Source: Curtobacterium sp. VKM Ac-1376 (GTDB taxonomy: Bacteria; Actinomycetota; Actinomycetes; Actinomycetales; Microbacteriaceae). From it: a DNA stretch of 64,000 nt. The position numbers and the translations under genes are program-made. The DNA is taken from assembly GCF_015351025.1 (NCBI RefSeq), contig NZ_JADKRV010000014.1:1-64000 (forward strand). Direction: 5' to 3'. This document shows positions 40,065 to 48,328 of this stretch, piece after piece. The notes beneath the pieces were generated by a model that saw only the letters and a program-made list of their open reading frames with translations, did no database searches and was not told where the DNA came from. Each line of letters opens with the position of its first letter. Within the stretch, counting starts at the first letter, position 1.

Positions 40065-40547
40065 TCAGCTCTTGGCGGGGCAGACCGCCGAGACCTGGTC
40101 GAGCGTGGTCTGCACCTCGGTCTGGGCCTCCTCGACCTCGGTCGAGTCCTCCGCCGCGCCGGAGCGCATGGCCGAGCCGTAGCCCTTCGCGGCGTCGGTG
40201 AAGGCCTGGAACGTGTCGTGCACCTGGTCGTTCGTGACCTTCGGCAGCGCGGCGTCGAGGCGGTCGGTGAACTCGCCGATCAGCGCTGCCCGGGCTGCGG
40301 GATCGGCGGGCGCGGACGAAGAGCCCTGCTGCTGGAGGAACGACGCGAGTTCGTTCTCGAGCAGGGAGCAGGCTTCTTCCTTGGTCTGGGCGGGGGCCGC
40401 GGCCGCGGTCTTCGAGGCGGTGGGCGCGGTGGGCTGCTGCGACCCGCCGTCGGACGAGCCACCGTCGGAGGACCCGCCGGAGGAGCAGCCCGCCAGCAGC
40501 GTGACGGCGACGAGCGCGGTGGTGACCGCGGTGACGGTGCGGCGCAT
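40065..40547 (-). CDS. Lipoprotein of unknown function (second of a pair)
   Basis: 160-residue secreted lipoprotein. Signal MRRTVTAVTTALVAVTLLAGC with the lipobox LAGC, a Ser/Gly/Asp linker, then a helical domain from about residue 55 to 160. That domain has one Cys at each end (EEACSLLENEL and VSAVCPAKS), probably joined by a disulfide. It resembles the upstream neighbour in layout. The ATG overlaps the neighbour's stop (TGATG) and AAGGAG lies 11 bases upstream. Family not recognised. Confidence 0.75.
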   Translation of the reverse strand: MRRTVTAVTTALVAVTLLAGCSSGGSSDGGSSDGGSQQPTAPTASKTAAAAPAQTKEEACSLLENELASFLQQQGSSSAPADPAARAALIGEFTDRLDAALPKVTNDQVHDTFQAFTDAAKGYGSAMRSGAAEDSTEVEEAQTEVQTTLDQVSAVCPAKS

Positions 40548-40954
40548 CAGGAGTTGCACTCCTTCTGGAACGCGTTCCCGGTGTCCTGCACCTTGGTGCT
40601 GGAGTCGGTCAGGGCGGAGACGTCCGCCGACTGCGGGTCGTCAGCGATGTCCTCGATGTCGTCGACCAGGTCGCCGTAGGCCGACTCGAACGCCTCACCC
40701 TTGTCCTTGAGGTGGTCGTCGGACAGCTCGTCGACGCCGTCGGAGATCTTCTCGTCGAGCTCCTTGAGCTTCGTCACGGCGGCGTCCGGGTCGGACTGCA
40801 GCTTCGAGGCCTCGGACTGGACGCCCTCGGCGGCGGTCTTGACCGTCTTCTCGAACTGGGTGCACTGGTCGGCCTTGGACGGCCCCGTCGAGCAGCCGGC
40901 GAGCAACGTGAGCGCCAGGCCGGCGGTGGCGAGCGCGATGAGCTTCTTGGGCAT
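40547..40954 (-). CDS. Lipoprotein of unknown function (first of a pair)
   Basis: 135-residue secreted lipoprotein. Signal MPKKLIALATAGLALTLLAGC with lipobox LAGC; the mature part is acidic and helical (SEASKLQSDPDAAVTKLKEL). A Cys lies at each end of the domain (ADQCTQFEKT and FQKECNS). It was probably formed with the downstream gene by duplication. ATG at 40954 has GGGGGA upstream. Confidence 0.75.
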   Translation of the reverse strand: MPKKLIALATAGLALTLLAGCSTGPSKADQCTQFEKTVKTAAEGVQSEASKLQSDPDAAVTKLKELDEKISDGVDELSDDHLKDKGEAFESAYGDLVDDIEDIADDPQSADVSALTDSSTKVQDTGNAFQKECNS

Positions 40955-41089
40955 GGTGGATGGTCCCCCTCGATCTGTCCGCACTCCCCCGGATGAGGTG
41001 CAGGTCCGTCATCGAGCGTACATGGAACATCCACAGGGGGTCCGGGCGGGTTGCGGGCTCCCGGCGGTCGCGCGGAGGCCGGTGGCGCG

Positions 41090-41095
41090 TACCGT
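41090..41095 (+). promoter_or_regulatory. -10 box of the quinone oxidoreductase gene (leaderless)
   Basis: TACCGT on the plus strand, seven bases before the ATG at 41103. Confidence 0.45.
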
Positions 41096-41102
41096 CGAGG
41101 GC

Positions 41103-42068
41103 ATGCGAGCCATCACGTTCGACGACGCCTCCATGTCCGTGACCGACCTGCCCGACCCGGAGCCCGGCCCGGGCGAGGTGCTCATCGACGTCGCAGCCGC
41201 CGGGGTGAACAACGCGGACCTGCAGCAGCGCGCCGGGAACTACCCGCCGCCGCCCGGAGCGTCGGACGTCCTCGGCCTCGAGGTCTCCGGCACGGTGCGG
41301 GGCGTCGGACCCGGAGTCACGACCGTGTCCGTGGGCGACCGGGTGTGCGCACTGCTGTCCGGTGGTGGGTACGCATCGCTCGTGGTGGCACCGGCGACCC
41401 AGGTGCTCCCCGTGCCCGACGGTCTCGACCTGGTCGATGCGGCCGGTCTGCCGGAAGCCGCCTGCACCGTCTACTCCAACATCGGCATGCTCGCCGGGCT
41501 CCGGCCCGGGCAGACCCTGCTCGTGCACGGCGGGACGGGCGGTATGGGATCGCACGCGGTGCTGTGGGCCAAGGCGCTCGGGGCCACGGTGATCGCGACG
41601 AGCGGTGGGGAGCGCAAGGTGGCCGCGTCCCGTGACCTGGGTGCCGACCTGGTCGTCGACCACCGCACGGAGGACTTCGTCGAACGCGTCCTCGCCTTCA
41701 CCGACGGAGTCGGCGTCGACGTGGTGCTCGACGTCGTCGGGCCGTCCTACCTGGAGCGGAACCTGCGGGCGCTCGCGCCGAACGGGCACATCGCCGTGAT
41801 CGCCTCGGGCAGCGGTCGCACCGCCGAGCTCGACTTCGGCGCGCTCATGCGCAAGCGGGCCAGCATCAGCGGGACGACCCTGCGCGCCCGGCCCCTCGCC
41901 GAGAAGGCCGCGATCGTCGAGGCCGTCCGCTACAACGTCTGGCCGCTGGTCGCCGACGGCCGCGTCCGCCCGGTCATCGACTCGGTGCTGCCGCTCGCCG
42001 ACGTCGAGGAGGCGCACCGCCGGGTCCGTGACGGCGAGGTCATCGGCAAGGTCCTGCTGACGCCCTAG
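41103..42068 (+). CDS. Zinc-free NADPH:quinone oxidoreductase (MDR superfamily)
   Basis: 321-residue medium-chain dehydrogenase/reductase of the PIG3/QOR type, reducing quinones or enals with NADPH. The GroES-like domain contains AAGVNNADLQQRAGNYPPPP, the Rossmann domain LLVHGGTGGMGSHAV and the family's C-terminal block GTTLRARPLAEKA. No zinc-binding Cys/His set is present. Its TAG stop overlaps, on the opposite strand, the TAG stop of the ABC ATPase gene (shared CTAG), so the two genes are convergent with no gap. Confidence 0.93.
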   Translation: MRAITFDDASMSVTDLPDPEPGPGEVLIDVAAAGVNNADLQQRAGNYPPPPGASDVLGLEVSGTVRGVGPGVTTVSVGDRVCALLSGGGYASLVVAPATQVLPVPDGLDLVDAAGLPEAACTVYSNIGMLAGLRPGQTLLVHGGTGGMGSHAVLWAKALGATVIATSGGERKVAASRDLGADLVVDHRTEDFVERVLAFTDGVGVDVVLDVVGPSYLERNLRALAPNGHIAVIASGSGRTAELDFGALMRKRASISGTTLRARPLAEKAAIVEAVRYNVWPLVADGRVRPVIDSVLPLADVEEAHRRVRDGEVIGKVLLTP

Positions 42069-42841
42069 GCGTGGACGCGGGAGAGGAACTCGATCAGGGC
42101 GGGGTGCTGCGGGTGGTCGAGGACCTCGGCGGGGGTGCCCTGCTCGACGACCTCGCCGCGGTGCAGGAACACGATCCGGTCGGCCACGTTCCGCGCGAAG
42201 TGCATCTCGTGCGTCGTCATGAGGATGGTGGAACCCTGGCGCTTCAGCTCGGACACCAGGTCGAGCACCTCGCCGACGAGCTGCGGGTCGAGGGCGCTCG
42301 TGACCTCGTCGAGCAGCAGGAGCTCGGGATCGGACGCGATCGCCCGGACGATGGCCACGCGCTGCTGCTGGCCGCCGGACAGCCGGTCCGGGTAGGCATC
42401 GGCGAAGGTCGCGAGCCCGATGCGCTCGAGCAGCCGGCGCGCGGTCTCCTCGGCCTGGGCCCGCGGGACGCCGTGCACCTGGCGGGAGGCGAGCGTCACG
42501 TTGTCGAGGACGCTCAGGTGCGGGAACAGGTTGAACTGCTGGAACACCACACCGATCCGGGCGCGCACCGCGTCGACGGCGATGCGCGGGTCGGCGATGT
42601 CCATGCCCTGCAGCAGGATCTCACCGTCGTCGATGCCCTCGAGCAGGTTGACCGTCTTGAGCAGGGTCGACTTGCCGGAGCCCGAGGCCCCGATGACGCA
42701 GATGACCTCGTGGCGGTTCACCGTCAGGTCGATGCCGCGCAGGACCTCGTGCTCGCCGAAGGCCTTGCGCAACCCGCGCAGTTCGAGGACCACGGCGTCG
42801 GTACCGGACGCACCACGGGCCTCCAGGCCGACCTCGCTCAT
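42065..42841 (-). CDS. Polar amino-acid ABC transporter, ATP-binding protein
   Basis: 258-residue ATPase of a PAAT-type importer. Walker A IGASGSGKSTLL, Q-loop VFQQFNLFPHLSV, signature LSGGQQQRVAIVRA, Walker B LLLLDEVTSALDP and the switch His TTHEMHFA are all intact. Its ATG overlaps the permease stop (ATGA). The operon order is binding protein, permease, ATPase. The amino acid carried is not evident. Confidence 0.95.
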   Translation of the reverse strand: MSEVGLEARGASGTDAVVLELRGLRKAFGEHEVLRGIDLTVNRHEVICVIGASGSGKSTLLKTVNLLEGIDDGEILLQGMDIADPRIAVDAVRARIGVVFQQFNLFPHLSVLDNVTLASRQVHGVPRAQAEETARRLLERIGLATFADAYPDRLSGGQQQRVAIVRAIASDPELLLLDEVTSALDPQLVGEVLDLVSELKRQGSTILMTTHEMHFARNVADRIVFLHRGEVVEQGTPAEVLDHPQHPALIEFLSRVHA

Positions 42842-43716
42842 ACGGTCCCTCCGATCTGCTCGCGCCGCTGCTGGCGGCGCGCGATCGCGTCCGTGACGCG
42901 GATCAGCGGCAGGCTGATCACCACGAACAGCAGCCCGGCGACGAAGTACGGCGTGAAGTTGTACGTCTCCGCCTGCGCGATCTGGGCAGAACGGACGGCG
43001 TCGACGGCGCCGAGGATCGACACCAGGCCGACGTCCTTCTGCATCGACACGAAGTCGTTCATGAGCGCCGGGGTGACCTTGCGGACCGCCTGCGGCAGCA
43101 CCACGAGGCGCAGGGTCTTGGCGTGCGAGAGCCCGAGCGACCGGGCGGCGAGGCGCTGCGAGGGGTGCACGGCCTCCATCCCGGCGCGCAGGACCTCGGC
43201 GATGTAGGACGAGTAGGTCAGCGTGATCGCGATCGTGCCCCAGACCTCGGCGGGCAGGCGCGGGAACACCCCGAGGCCGGGGATGCCGTAGCCGACCAGG
43301 TACAGCACGATGATGAGCGGCAGGCCGCGGAACAGGTCCGTGTACCCGGTCGCGAGCATCCGCAGCGGGAAGAACACCGGGTTCCGCAGACCACGGACCA
43401 CCGCGAGCAGCGTGCCGAACACGGCGACGCCGATGGCGCTGAAGAACAGGATCCGGACGTTCAGCCACAGACCTCCGAGGATCGACGGGAACGTGTCGAT
43501 CGCGGTCTGCGGGTCGAAGAACGACTGCTGCACCGCCGCCCAGCCGGGGGTGTTCACGACGCCGAAGTAGGCGACCGCGATCACGACGAGCGTCGACACG
43601 ACCGACACGACGATCGACCGGCGTCCGCGCTGCCGCCGGTAGAGCCGACGCTCGAGCTCGATCTGGCTCGGCGCGGGGGCGGCCACCGGGGTACCGGCGC
43701 CTGCTGGCAGGGTCAT
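42838..43716 (-). CDS. Polar amino-acid ABC transporter, permease
   Basis: 292-residue membrane protein with a cytoplasmic N-terminal tail (about 1-35) and around six membrane segments. The His/Glu/Gln/Arg/opine-type signature lies in FRGLPLIIVLYLVGYG, and the EAA loop is EVLRAGMEAVHPSQRLAARSLGLS, which contacts the ATPase. ATG at 43716, four bases after the binding-protein stop, is chosen over a longer frame. Confidence 0.93.
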   Translation of the reverse strand: MTLPAGAGTPVAAPAPSQIELERRLYRRQRGRRSIVVSVVSTLVVIAVAYFGVVNTPGWAAVQQSFFDPQTAIDTFPSILGGLWLNVRILFFSAIGVAVFGTLLAVVRGLRNPVFFPLRMLATGYTDLFRGLPLIIVLYLVGYGIPGLGVFPRLPAEVWGTIAITLTYSSYIAEVLRAGMEAVHPSQRLAARSLGLSHAKTLRLVVLPQAVRKVTPALMNDFVSMQKDVGLVSILGAVDAVRSAQIAQAETYNFTPYFVAGLLFVVISLPLIRVTDAIARRQQRREQIGGTV

Positions 43717-43720
43717 GCGG

Positions 43721-44542
43721 TCACTGCAGGACCGGGGTGCCGGTCTCCGACGAGAGCCACTTGGTCTGGAGGTCCTCGAGGTTGCCGTCATCCGTCAGTG
43801 CCTGGAGGGCCTTGTCGACCTTGCTGGTCAGCTCGGAGTCCTTCGGCAGCACGAAACCGAACTGGTCGCCCTTGCCGTCCGCGGGGAACTGCGCCGAGAC
43901 CGTGCCGTCGTCGAGCTGAGCGGACGCCATGTAGAACGCCGTCGGCAGGTCGGTCACGATCGCGTCGATCTGCCCGGACTTGAGCGCGAGCACGGCGTCG
44001 TCGTTGGAGTTGAAGACCTGCGGGGTGATCCCGAGCACGCTCTTCACGCTCGCGATGCTCGTCGACCCGGTGGCGACGCCGATCGCGTCCTTCTTCAGGT
44101 CCGCGATCTTGGTGTGGTCGACGGCCTTCGAGGACTTCGTCGTCACGACGGCCTGTGTCGTCGTGTAGTAGGCCGTGGACATGTCGACGGCCTTCTTGCG
44201 CTTGGCGTCGATCGAGAACTGCTGGACGTTGAGGTCCCAGTCCTTCGGGCCCGGCGCGATGGCGCTGTCGAAGGTGCTGCGCTTCCACACGACGTCGGAC
44301 TTGCTGTAGCCCATCTCCTTCGCGACCGCGTAGGCCACGGCGGACTCGAAGCCCTCGCCCGACTGCGGCTTGTTGTCCTCGACCCAGGGCGAGTACGCCG
44401 GGTCCCCCGTGGCGATCGTGAGCTTGCCGTCGGTCACCGTGCCGTCGGCGTTGCTGCTGTCGCCGGCGGAGCACGCCGACAGGGCGAGGGCGGCGACCGC
44501 GGCGGTGGCGACGGCGAGGGTGAAGCGGAGGGAACGGGTCAC
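43721..44542 (-). CDS. Polar amino-acid ABC transporter, substrate-binding lipoprotein
   Basis: 273-residue family 3 periplasmic-type binding protein anchored as lipoprotein. The signal ends LALSACSAG (lipobox LSAC). The mature protein begins KLTIATGDPAYSPWV and has GFESAVAYAVAKEMGY and ADLKKDAIGVATGSTS, typical of bilobal amino-acid-binding proteins. GTG at 44542 with AAGG upstream. First gene of the operon. Confidence 0.92.
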   Translation of the reverse strand: MTRSLRFTLAVATAAVAALALSACSAGDSSNADGTVTDGKLTIATGDPAYSPWVEDNKPQSGEGFESAVAYAVAKEMGYSKSDVVWKRSTFDSAIAPGPKDWDLNVQQFSIDAKRKKAVDMSTAYYTTTQAVVTTKSSKAVDHTKIADLKKDAIGVATGSTSIASVKSVLGITPQVFNSNDDAVLALKSGQIDAIVTDLPTAFYMASAQLDDGTVSAQFPADGKGDQFGFVLPKDSELTSKVDKALQALTDDGNLEDLQTKWLSSETGTPVLQ

Positions 44543-44625
44543 GGTCGGGCCTTCGTGCGAGGGGGGTGGGGGCAGGTCGAAGTGTACTTCGCCGTGGGAT
44601 ACCAGCGCGAAACGGTGTCGCTGCG

Positions 44626-45165
44626 CTACTCGGCAGCGGCGTCGGCGTCGTCGGCCTCGTCGTCGGCCCCGTCTGCCATCGTGAAGTCCTCGAACGAGAA
44701 GCCCGGCGACACGAGGCAACTCAGCAGCACCTCGCCGTCACCCGGGATCGTCCGCTGCCACACGCCGCCCCGCACGAACGCCTGCGCGTCGTTCACCCGG
44801 TCACGCCCGGCGTCCGGGCCGAGGGTGATCGTGGCGCCGGGCTCGGGCAGGTCGCCGTCACCGCCGAGCTGCAGGTCGACGGCGTCCGGTCCGTGCCACA
44901 TCCAGATCTCGTCGCTCGTGACCCGGTGCCAGGCGGAGGCCTCGCCCGGGGGCAGCAGGAAGTGGATCAGGGTGGCGGCCGGACGCTCCCCCGCGGGCGT
45001 CGAGACCGTGGCCGGCGAGGTCCAGGTGCGGACGTACCAACCGCCCTCCGGGTGCGGTTCCATCCCGAGGGCCATCGCCCGCTTCGGGACGTCGAGCCAC
45101 TCGATCAGGGAACCGTCGACGGTGCGTCGTGCGGCCGTGCCGGGGCGGGGTGCGGTCTCGGTCAT
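44626..45165 (-). CDS. DUF985 cupin protein
   Basis: 179-residue beta-barrel protein of the DUF985 family. Conserved blocks: HPEGGWYVRTW, TLIHFLLPPGEASAWHRVTSDEIWMWHGP (cupin core with the putative metal His/Glu) and SCLVSPGFSFEDF near the C-terminus. An acidic Asp/Ala tail ends the protein. Function unknown. The ATG overlaps the amidohydrolase stop (ATGA) and has GGAGG upstream, placing it third in an operon with the amidohydrolase and SAH-hydrolase-like protein. Confidence 0.88.
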   Translation of the reverse strand: MTETAPRPGTAARRTVDGSLIEWLDVPKRAMALGMEPHPEGGWYVRTWTSPATVSTPAGERPAATLIHFLLPPGEASAWHRVTSDEIWMWHGPDAVDLQLGGDGDLPEPGATITLGPDAGRDRVNDAQAFVRGGVWQRTIPGDGEVLLSCLVSPGFSFEDFTMADGADDEADDADAAAE

Positions 45166-46571
45166 CGTTCCTCCTGGGGCGGTGCGGTGGTGTCCATGCG
45201 GGTGGACGGCGGGTCGGTGACGACGCCGGCGGACGCCCGGACCACCCCGCGGACCACGGTGGCGGCGGCTCGGCCGGCGCCGTCCTCGACGAGTTCGGCG
45301 AGCGCGTCCGGCACGGTGCGGGCGTCCACGTCGAACACCGCGAGGTCGGCACGGGCCCCGACGGCGAGGTGTCCGATGCGGTCCGGGCCGACGGCGAGCC
45401 CCATCGCGTGCGCACCACCGAGGGTCGCCGCGGCGAGCAGCCGCTCGTGCAGGTCCCGGTGCCCGTACCCCTGGGCACGGGCGATCCGGTGCAGGGCGGT
45501 GACGTCGGCCATCAGGTCGAGGGACGGCGACGACGACAGGGAGTCGGTACCGACCGCGACGGGGCTGCCCTCGCGCAGGTAGTCGGCGACGGGCGGTGGG
45601 TCGAGGCCGATGACGGCGTTCGACCGCGGGCAGAGCGCCACCGCGGTGCCCCGGGCGCGCAACAGGGCCCGGTCGGCGGCGGTCATGTAGACCCCGTGGG
45701 CGATGTGGCAGTCCGGGCCGAGCACCCCGAGCCGGTCGACGAAGGCGGTCGCGCTGGCCCCGAACCCGAGGGCTCGCAGCGCCCGGAACGAGGGCACGTT
45801 CGCCAGGTGCCAGTCGTTCCCGTGGCCGACCCCGTCGACGCCGTCCAGCCCCGGGACCGGCCCGAGGGCGATGCGCTCACCCTCGAACGCGGCCTCGCCC
45901 AGGTGCAGGTGGAGTCGGAGCCCGCGCTGCCGGACGATGTCGGGGAGTTCGAGCAGCGGGGCGACCTCGAGCGAGTAGGGCGCGTGCGGGGAGAGCCCGG
46001 CACCGGGGGTGGTCGGGATGCGGGTGAGTTCGTCGAGCACCTGGTCGCGACCGTGCGACTGCCAGGCGTCGTTCTCCCAGTCCATGACCTCCCAGTAGGC
46101 GATGCCGCCGAGCCCGGCGTCCTGCAGTGCCGTCGACGCCTCGATGTCGGTGACGATGTCCGCGATGCTCGTCACGCCCGCCAGGATCGACGCCCGCGCG
46201 CCGTCGGCAGCCTCGGCCCGCCAGTCGTGGGGTTCCGCGTAGTCGACGTTGAACGCGGTCGCCCAATCCTCGAATCCGCTGTACTGCCGTTGGCCGACAC
46301 TCGCCATGCCGGTGTACTGCAGGTGCGAGTGCGCGTTCACGAGACCGGGGAGCAGGGCTCCGCGCCACTGCCGCTCGGCGAAGGTCGCGCCGGAGCCGGT
46401 CAGCTGGTCGACCACCCACGAGCGGTCGCCGACGTGCAGGATCCGCCCGTCCTGCACCGCCACCGCCCCGTCCGCGATCGGCGGCGCGGTCATCGGCACG
46501 ACGACGCGCGCCGAGTGCACGGTGATCGGGTGCGCGGCCCGCGGGTGGGTGGGCTGCGGTCGCACGCTCAT
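45162..46571 (-). CDS. Amidohydrolase, possible S-adenosylhomocysteine-type deaminase
   Basis: 469-residue metal hydrolase of the TrzN/AtzA/MtaD-like branch. Metal ligands are visible: HSHLQYTG (HxH), LHLHLGEAAF, DCHIAHGVYM and VGTDSLSSSP. An N-terminal beta-sandwich frames the barrel. Members deaminate purine nucleosides such as SAH, MTA or aminodeoxyfutalosine. It is coupled (ATGA) to the SAH-hydrolase-like gene upstream and to DUF985 downstream, which favours SAH or a related thio-nucleoside as substrate. That assignment is inferred from neighbours. Confidence 0.85.
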   Translation of the reverse strand: MSVRPQPTHPRAAHPITVHSARVVVPMTAPPIADGAVAVQDGRILHVGDRSWVVDQLTGSGATFAERQWRGALLPGLVNAHSHLQYTGMASVGQRQYSGFEDWATAFNVDYAEPHDWRAEAADGARASILAGVTSIADIVTDIEASTALQDAGLGGIAYWEVMDWENDAWQSHGRDQVLDELTRIPTTPGAGLSPHAPYSLEVAPLLELPDIVRQRGLRLHLHLGEAAFEGERIALGPVPGLDGVDGVGHGNDWHLANVPSFRALRALGFGASATAFVDRLGVLGPDCHIAHGVYMTAADRALLRARGTAVALCPRSNAVIGLDPPPVADYLREGSPVAVGTDSLSSSPSLDLMADVTALHRIARAQGYGHRDLHERLLAAATLGGAHAMGLAVGPDRIGHLAVGARADLAVFDVDARTVPDALAELVEDGAGRAAATVVRGVVRASAGVVTDPPSTRMDTTAPPQEER

Positions 46572-48280
46572 GCCGGGTCTCCGAAACGGCGGGTCCGGAC
46601 GTCCGGCTCGCGGTCCGCCGGGTGCTCAGCAAGCAATCCGGGAGGCCCGGGGCGGCTCCCGAACGCGGCGAGCGCCGCGCGGGCGGTCGCGTCGTCCACC
46701 GCGGGGTCGATCGGCACGACGGCGCGCTCCAGTTCGTCGCCGCGCTCGAGGAGCATCCGGACGGCACCGAGCTGCACGGCGAAGGACAGGTCCATGATCT
46801 CGACGGGGTTGCCCTCGGCCGCGGTGATGTTGATGCAGCCGCCGTCGTCGAGCACGATCGGCCCGCCGTCGGCCCCGGCGAACACGAACCGCTCGGCCTT
46901 CGGCCCCACCGGCTGGCGCTGGGCGCCGGCGGCGAGGGCGTCGTCGATCGCGATCTCCTGGTCGACGCCGCCGGCGACGGCGAGGACCGCTCCGCTCGCG
47001 CAGGCACGGAGCACGTCGAGGTCGATGGTGTCCGGCACACCGGTGGCGCTCATCACGAGGTCGGCGTCGCCCACCGCCTCGACGAGCGGGGCCACCGCGT
47101 ACCCGGCGAAGCGCGCCTGCAGGGCGCGGACCGGGTCGGTCTCGGCGACCGTCACCCGGAACCCGAGGGCAGCGAGCACCAGGGCGACCCCTTCGCCGAC
47201 GTGGCCGAACCCGGCGACGACCGCCGCGCCTCCCGGCCGTACCCGGTGCGTAGCGGACGCGAGCCCGTCGACCAGGTCGAGCACCGCGAACACCGTCGAC
47301 TGCCCGGTGCCGTACCGGTTGTCGAAGAACGTCTTCGTGCGGGCGTCGTTCACGGCCACGACCGGGATGCCGAGCTCGCCGCGCGCCGCCAGCACGCGCA
47401 GGGGCCGCAGGCCGCTCGTGGTCTCCTCGGCCGCGCCGAGCATCGTGGGCAGCAGGTCCGGACGCTCCTGGTGGGCGAGCCGGATGACGTGCGCGCCGTC
47501 GTCGAGCAGGATGTGCGGCGCCGTGTCGAGCATCGCGAGGGCCAGTTGCTTCTGTTCCGGCAGGGTCGCGGTGCTGCTCGCGTACACCGTCAGGCCGGCG
47601 GACCGCAGTGCGTCGGCGACCGCGTCGTCGGTCTCGTCGGCGTGGGCGTAGACGACGACCTCGGCCCCGGCGTCGCGGAGCAGCAGGATCAGGACGGCGG
47701 TCTTCGGTTCGAGGAACATCGCCACGCCGATGCGGGTCCCGCGCAGGAGCCCGCCGTCGCGGAGCTCGGCGGCGACCGAGCGTGCGACGGGCATCGACCG
47801 GCGCGCCCAACGCAGGCGCGCGTCCGCGGCGGGGTCGTCCTCCGGGTCACGACCGGTGGAGACGAGGAAGACGTCGTCGGAGAGCATCGGGACGGCGAGC
47901 ACACCGGGCCGGGCCGGGGAGACGGGGCCGAAGGCGTCCTCGTCGACGGCGGGCAGGTGGCGACCCGCGTCCACCACGATCAGGGTGCTGCCGCGAGGGC
48001 GGTCGGCGGCGCGCTCGACGGCGGGGGTCGACTCCTCGGGGGAACCCAGGCACCAGAGCTGGTCGATGCGCTCGTCGACCTGGCCGGCCCGGTCGGCCCG
48101 GGGCTCGGTCTCGTGTGCGCCGAGTGCGGTCAGCAGGTGCCGGAGCGCCGCCGCGTCGCGGGGGTCACCGCCGACGATTCGGAACCGGCGGGCGGCCACC
48201 AGCAGGTTCGTGGCGGCGGCGAAGCGCCGGACAGCCGCCGAGGCCCACACCAGCGTGTCGAGGTCGGGGACTGGCGGCAT
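46568..48280 (-). CDS. S-adenosylhomocysteine hydrolase-like protein
   Basis: 570 residues, longer than AHCY (about 430-490) through an N-terminal ~150-residue extension. The catalytic/NAD core is recognisable: EETTSGLRPL (Glu), VNDARTKTFFDNRYG (Lys and Asp), GFGHVGEGVA (NAD motif), INITAAEGNPVEIMDLSF. But AHCY's adenine-side residues differ: the HMTxQT motif reads FLEPKT, GHFDxEI reads GGVDQEI, and GHPxxxMD reads GNPVEIMD. With the coupled deaminase gene, this suggests a nucleoside other than adenosine, such as S-inosylhomocysteine. ATG at 48280; TACGAT six bases upstream indicates a leaderless operon. Confidence 0.75.
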   Translation of the reverse strand: MPPVPDLDTLVWASAAVRRFAAATNLLVAARRFRIVGGDPRDAAALRHLLTALGAHETEPRADRAGQVDERIDQLWCLGSPEESTPAVERAADRPRGSTLIVVDAGRHLPAVDEDAFGPVSPARPGVLAVPMLSDDVFLVSTGRDPEDDPAADARLRWARRSMPVARSVAAELRDGGLLRGTRIGVAMFLEPKTAVLILLLRDAGAEVVVYAHADETDDAVADALRSAGLTVYASSTATLPEQKQLALAMLDTAPHILLDDGAHVIRLAHQERPDLLPTMLGAAEETTSGLRPLRVLAARGELGIPVVAVNDARTKTFFDNRYGTGQSTVFAVLDLVDGLASATHRVRPGGAAVVAGFGHVGEGVALVLAALGFRVTVAETDPVRALQARFAGYAVAPLVEAVGDADLVMSATGVPDTIDLDVLRACASGAVLAVAGGVDQEIAIDDALAAGAQRQPVGPKAERFVFAGADGGPIVLDDGGCINITAAEGNPVEIMDLSFAVQLGAVRMLLERGDELERAVVPIDPAVDDATARAALAAFGSRPGPPGLLAEHPADREPDVRTRRFGDPA

Positions 48281-48286
48281 GAGCCA

Positions 48287-48292
48287 ATCGTA
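48287..48292 (-). promoter_or_regulatory. -10 box of the SAH-hydrolase-like operon (leaderless)
   Basis: TACGAT on the minus strand, six bases before the ATG at 48280. Confidence 0.5.
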
Positions 48293-48328
48293 GGGCGAGC
48301 GGGTCGCGGGCCCGGCCCCGGTGCTGGC

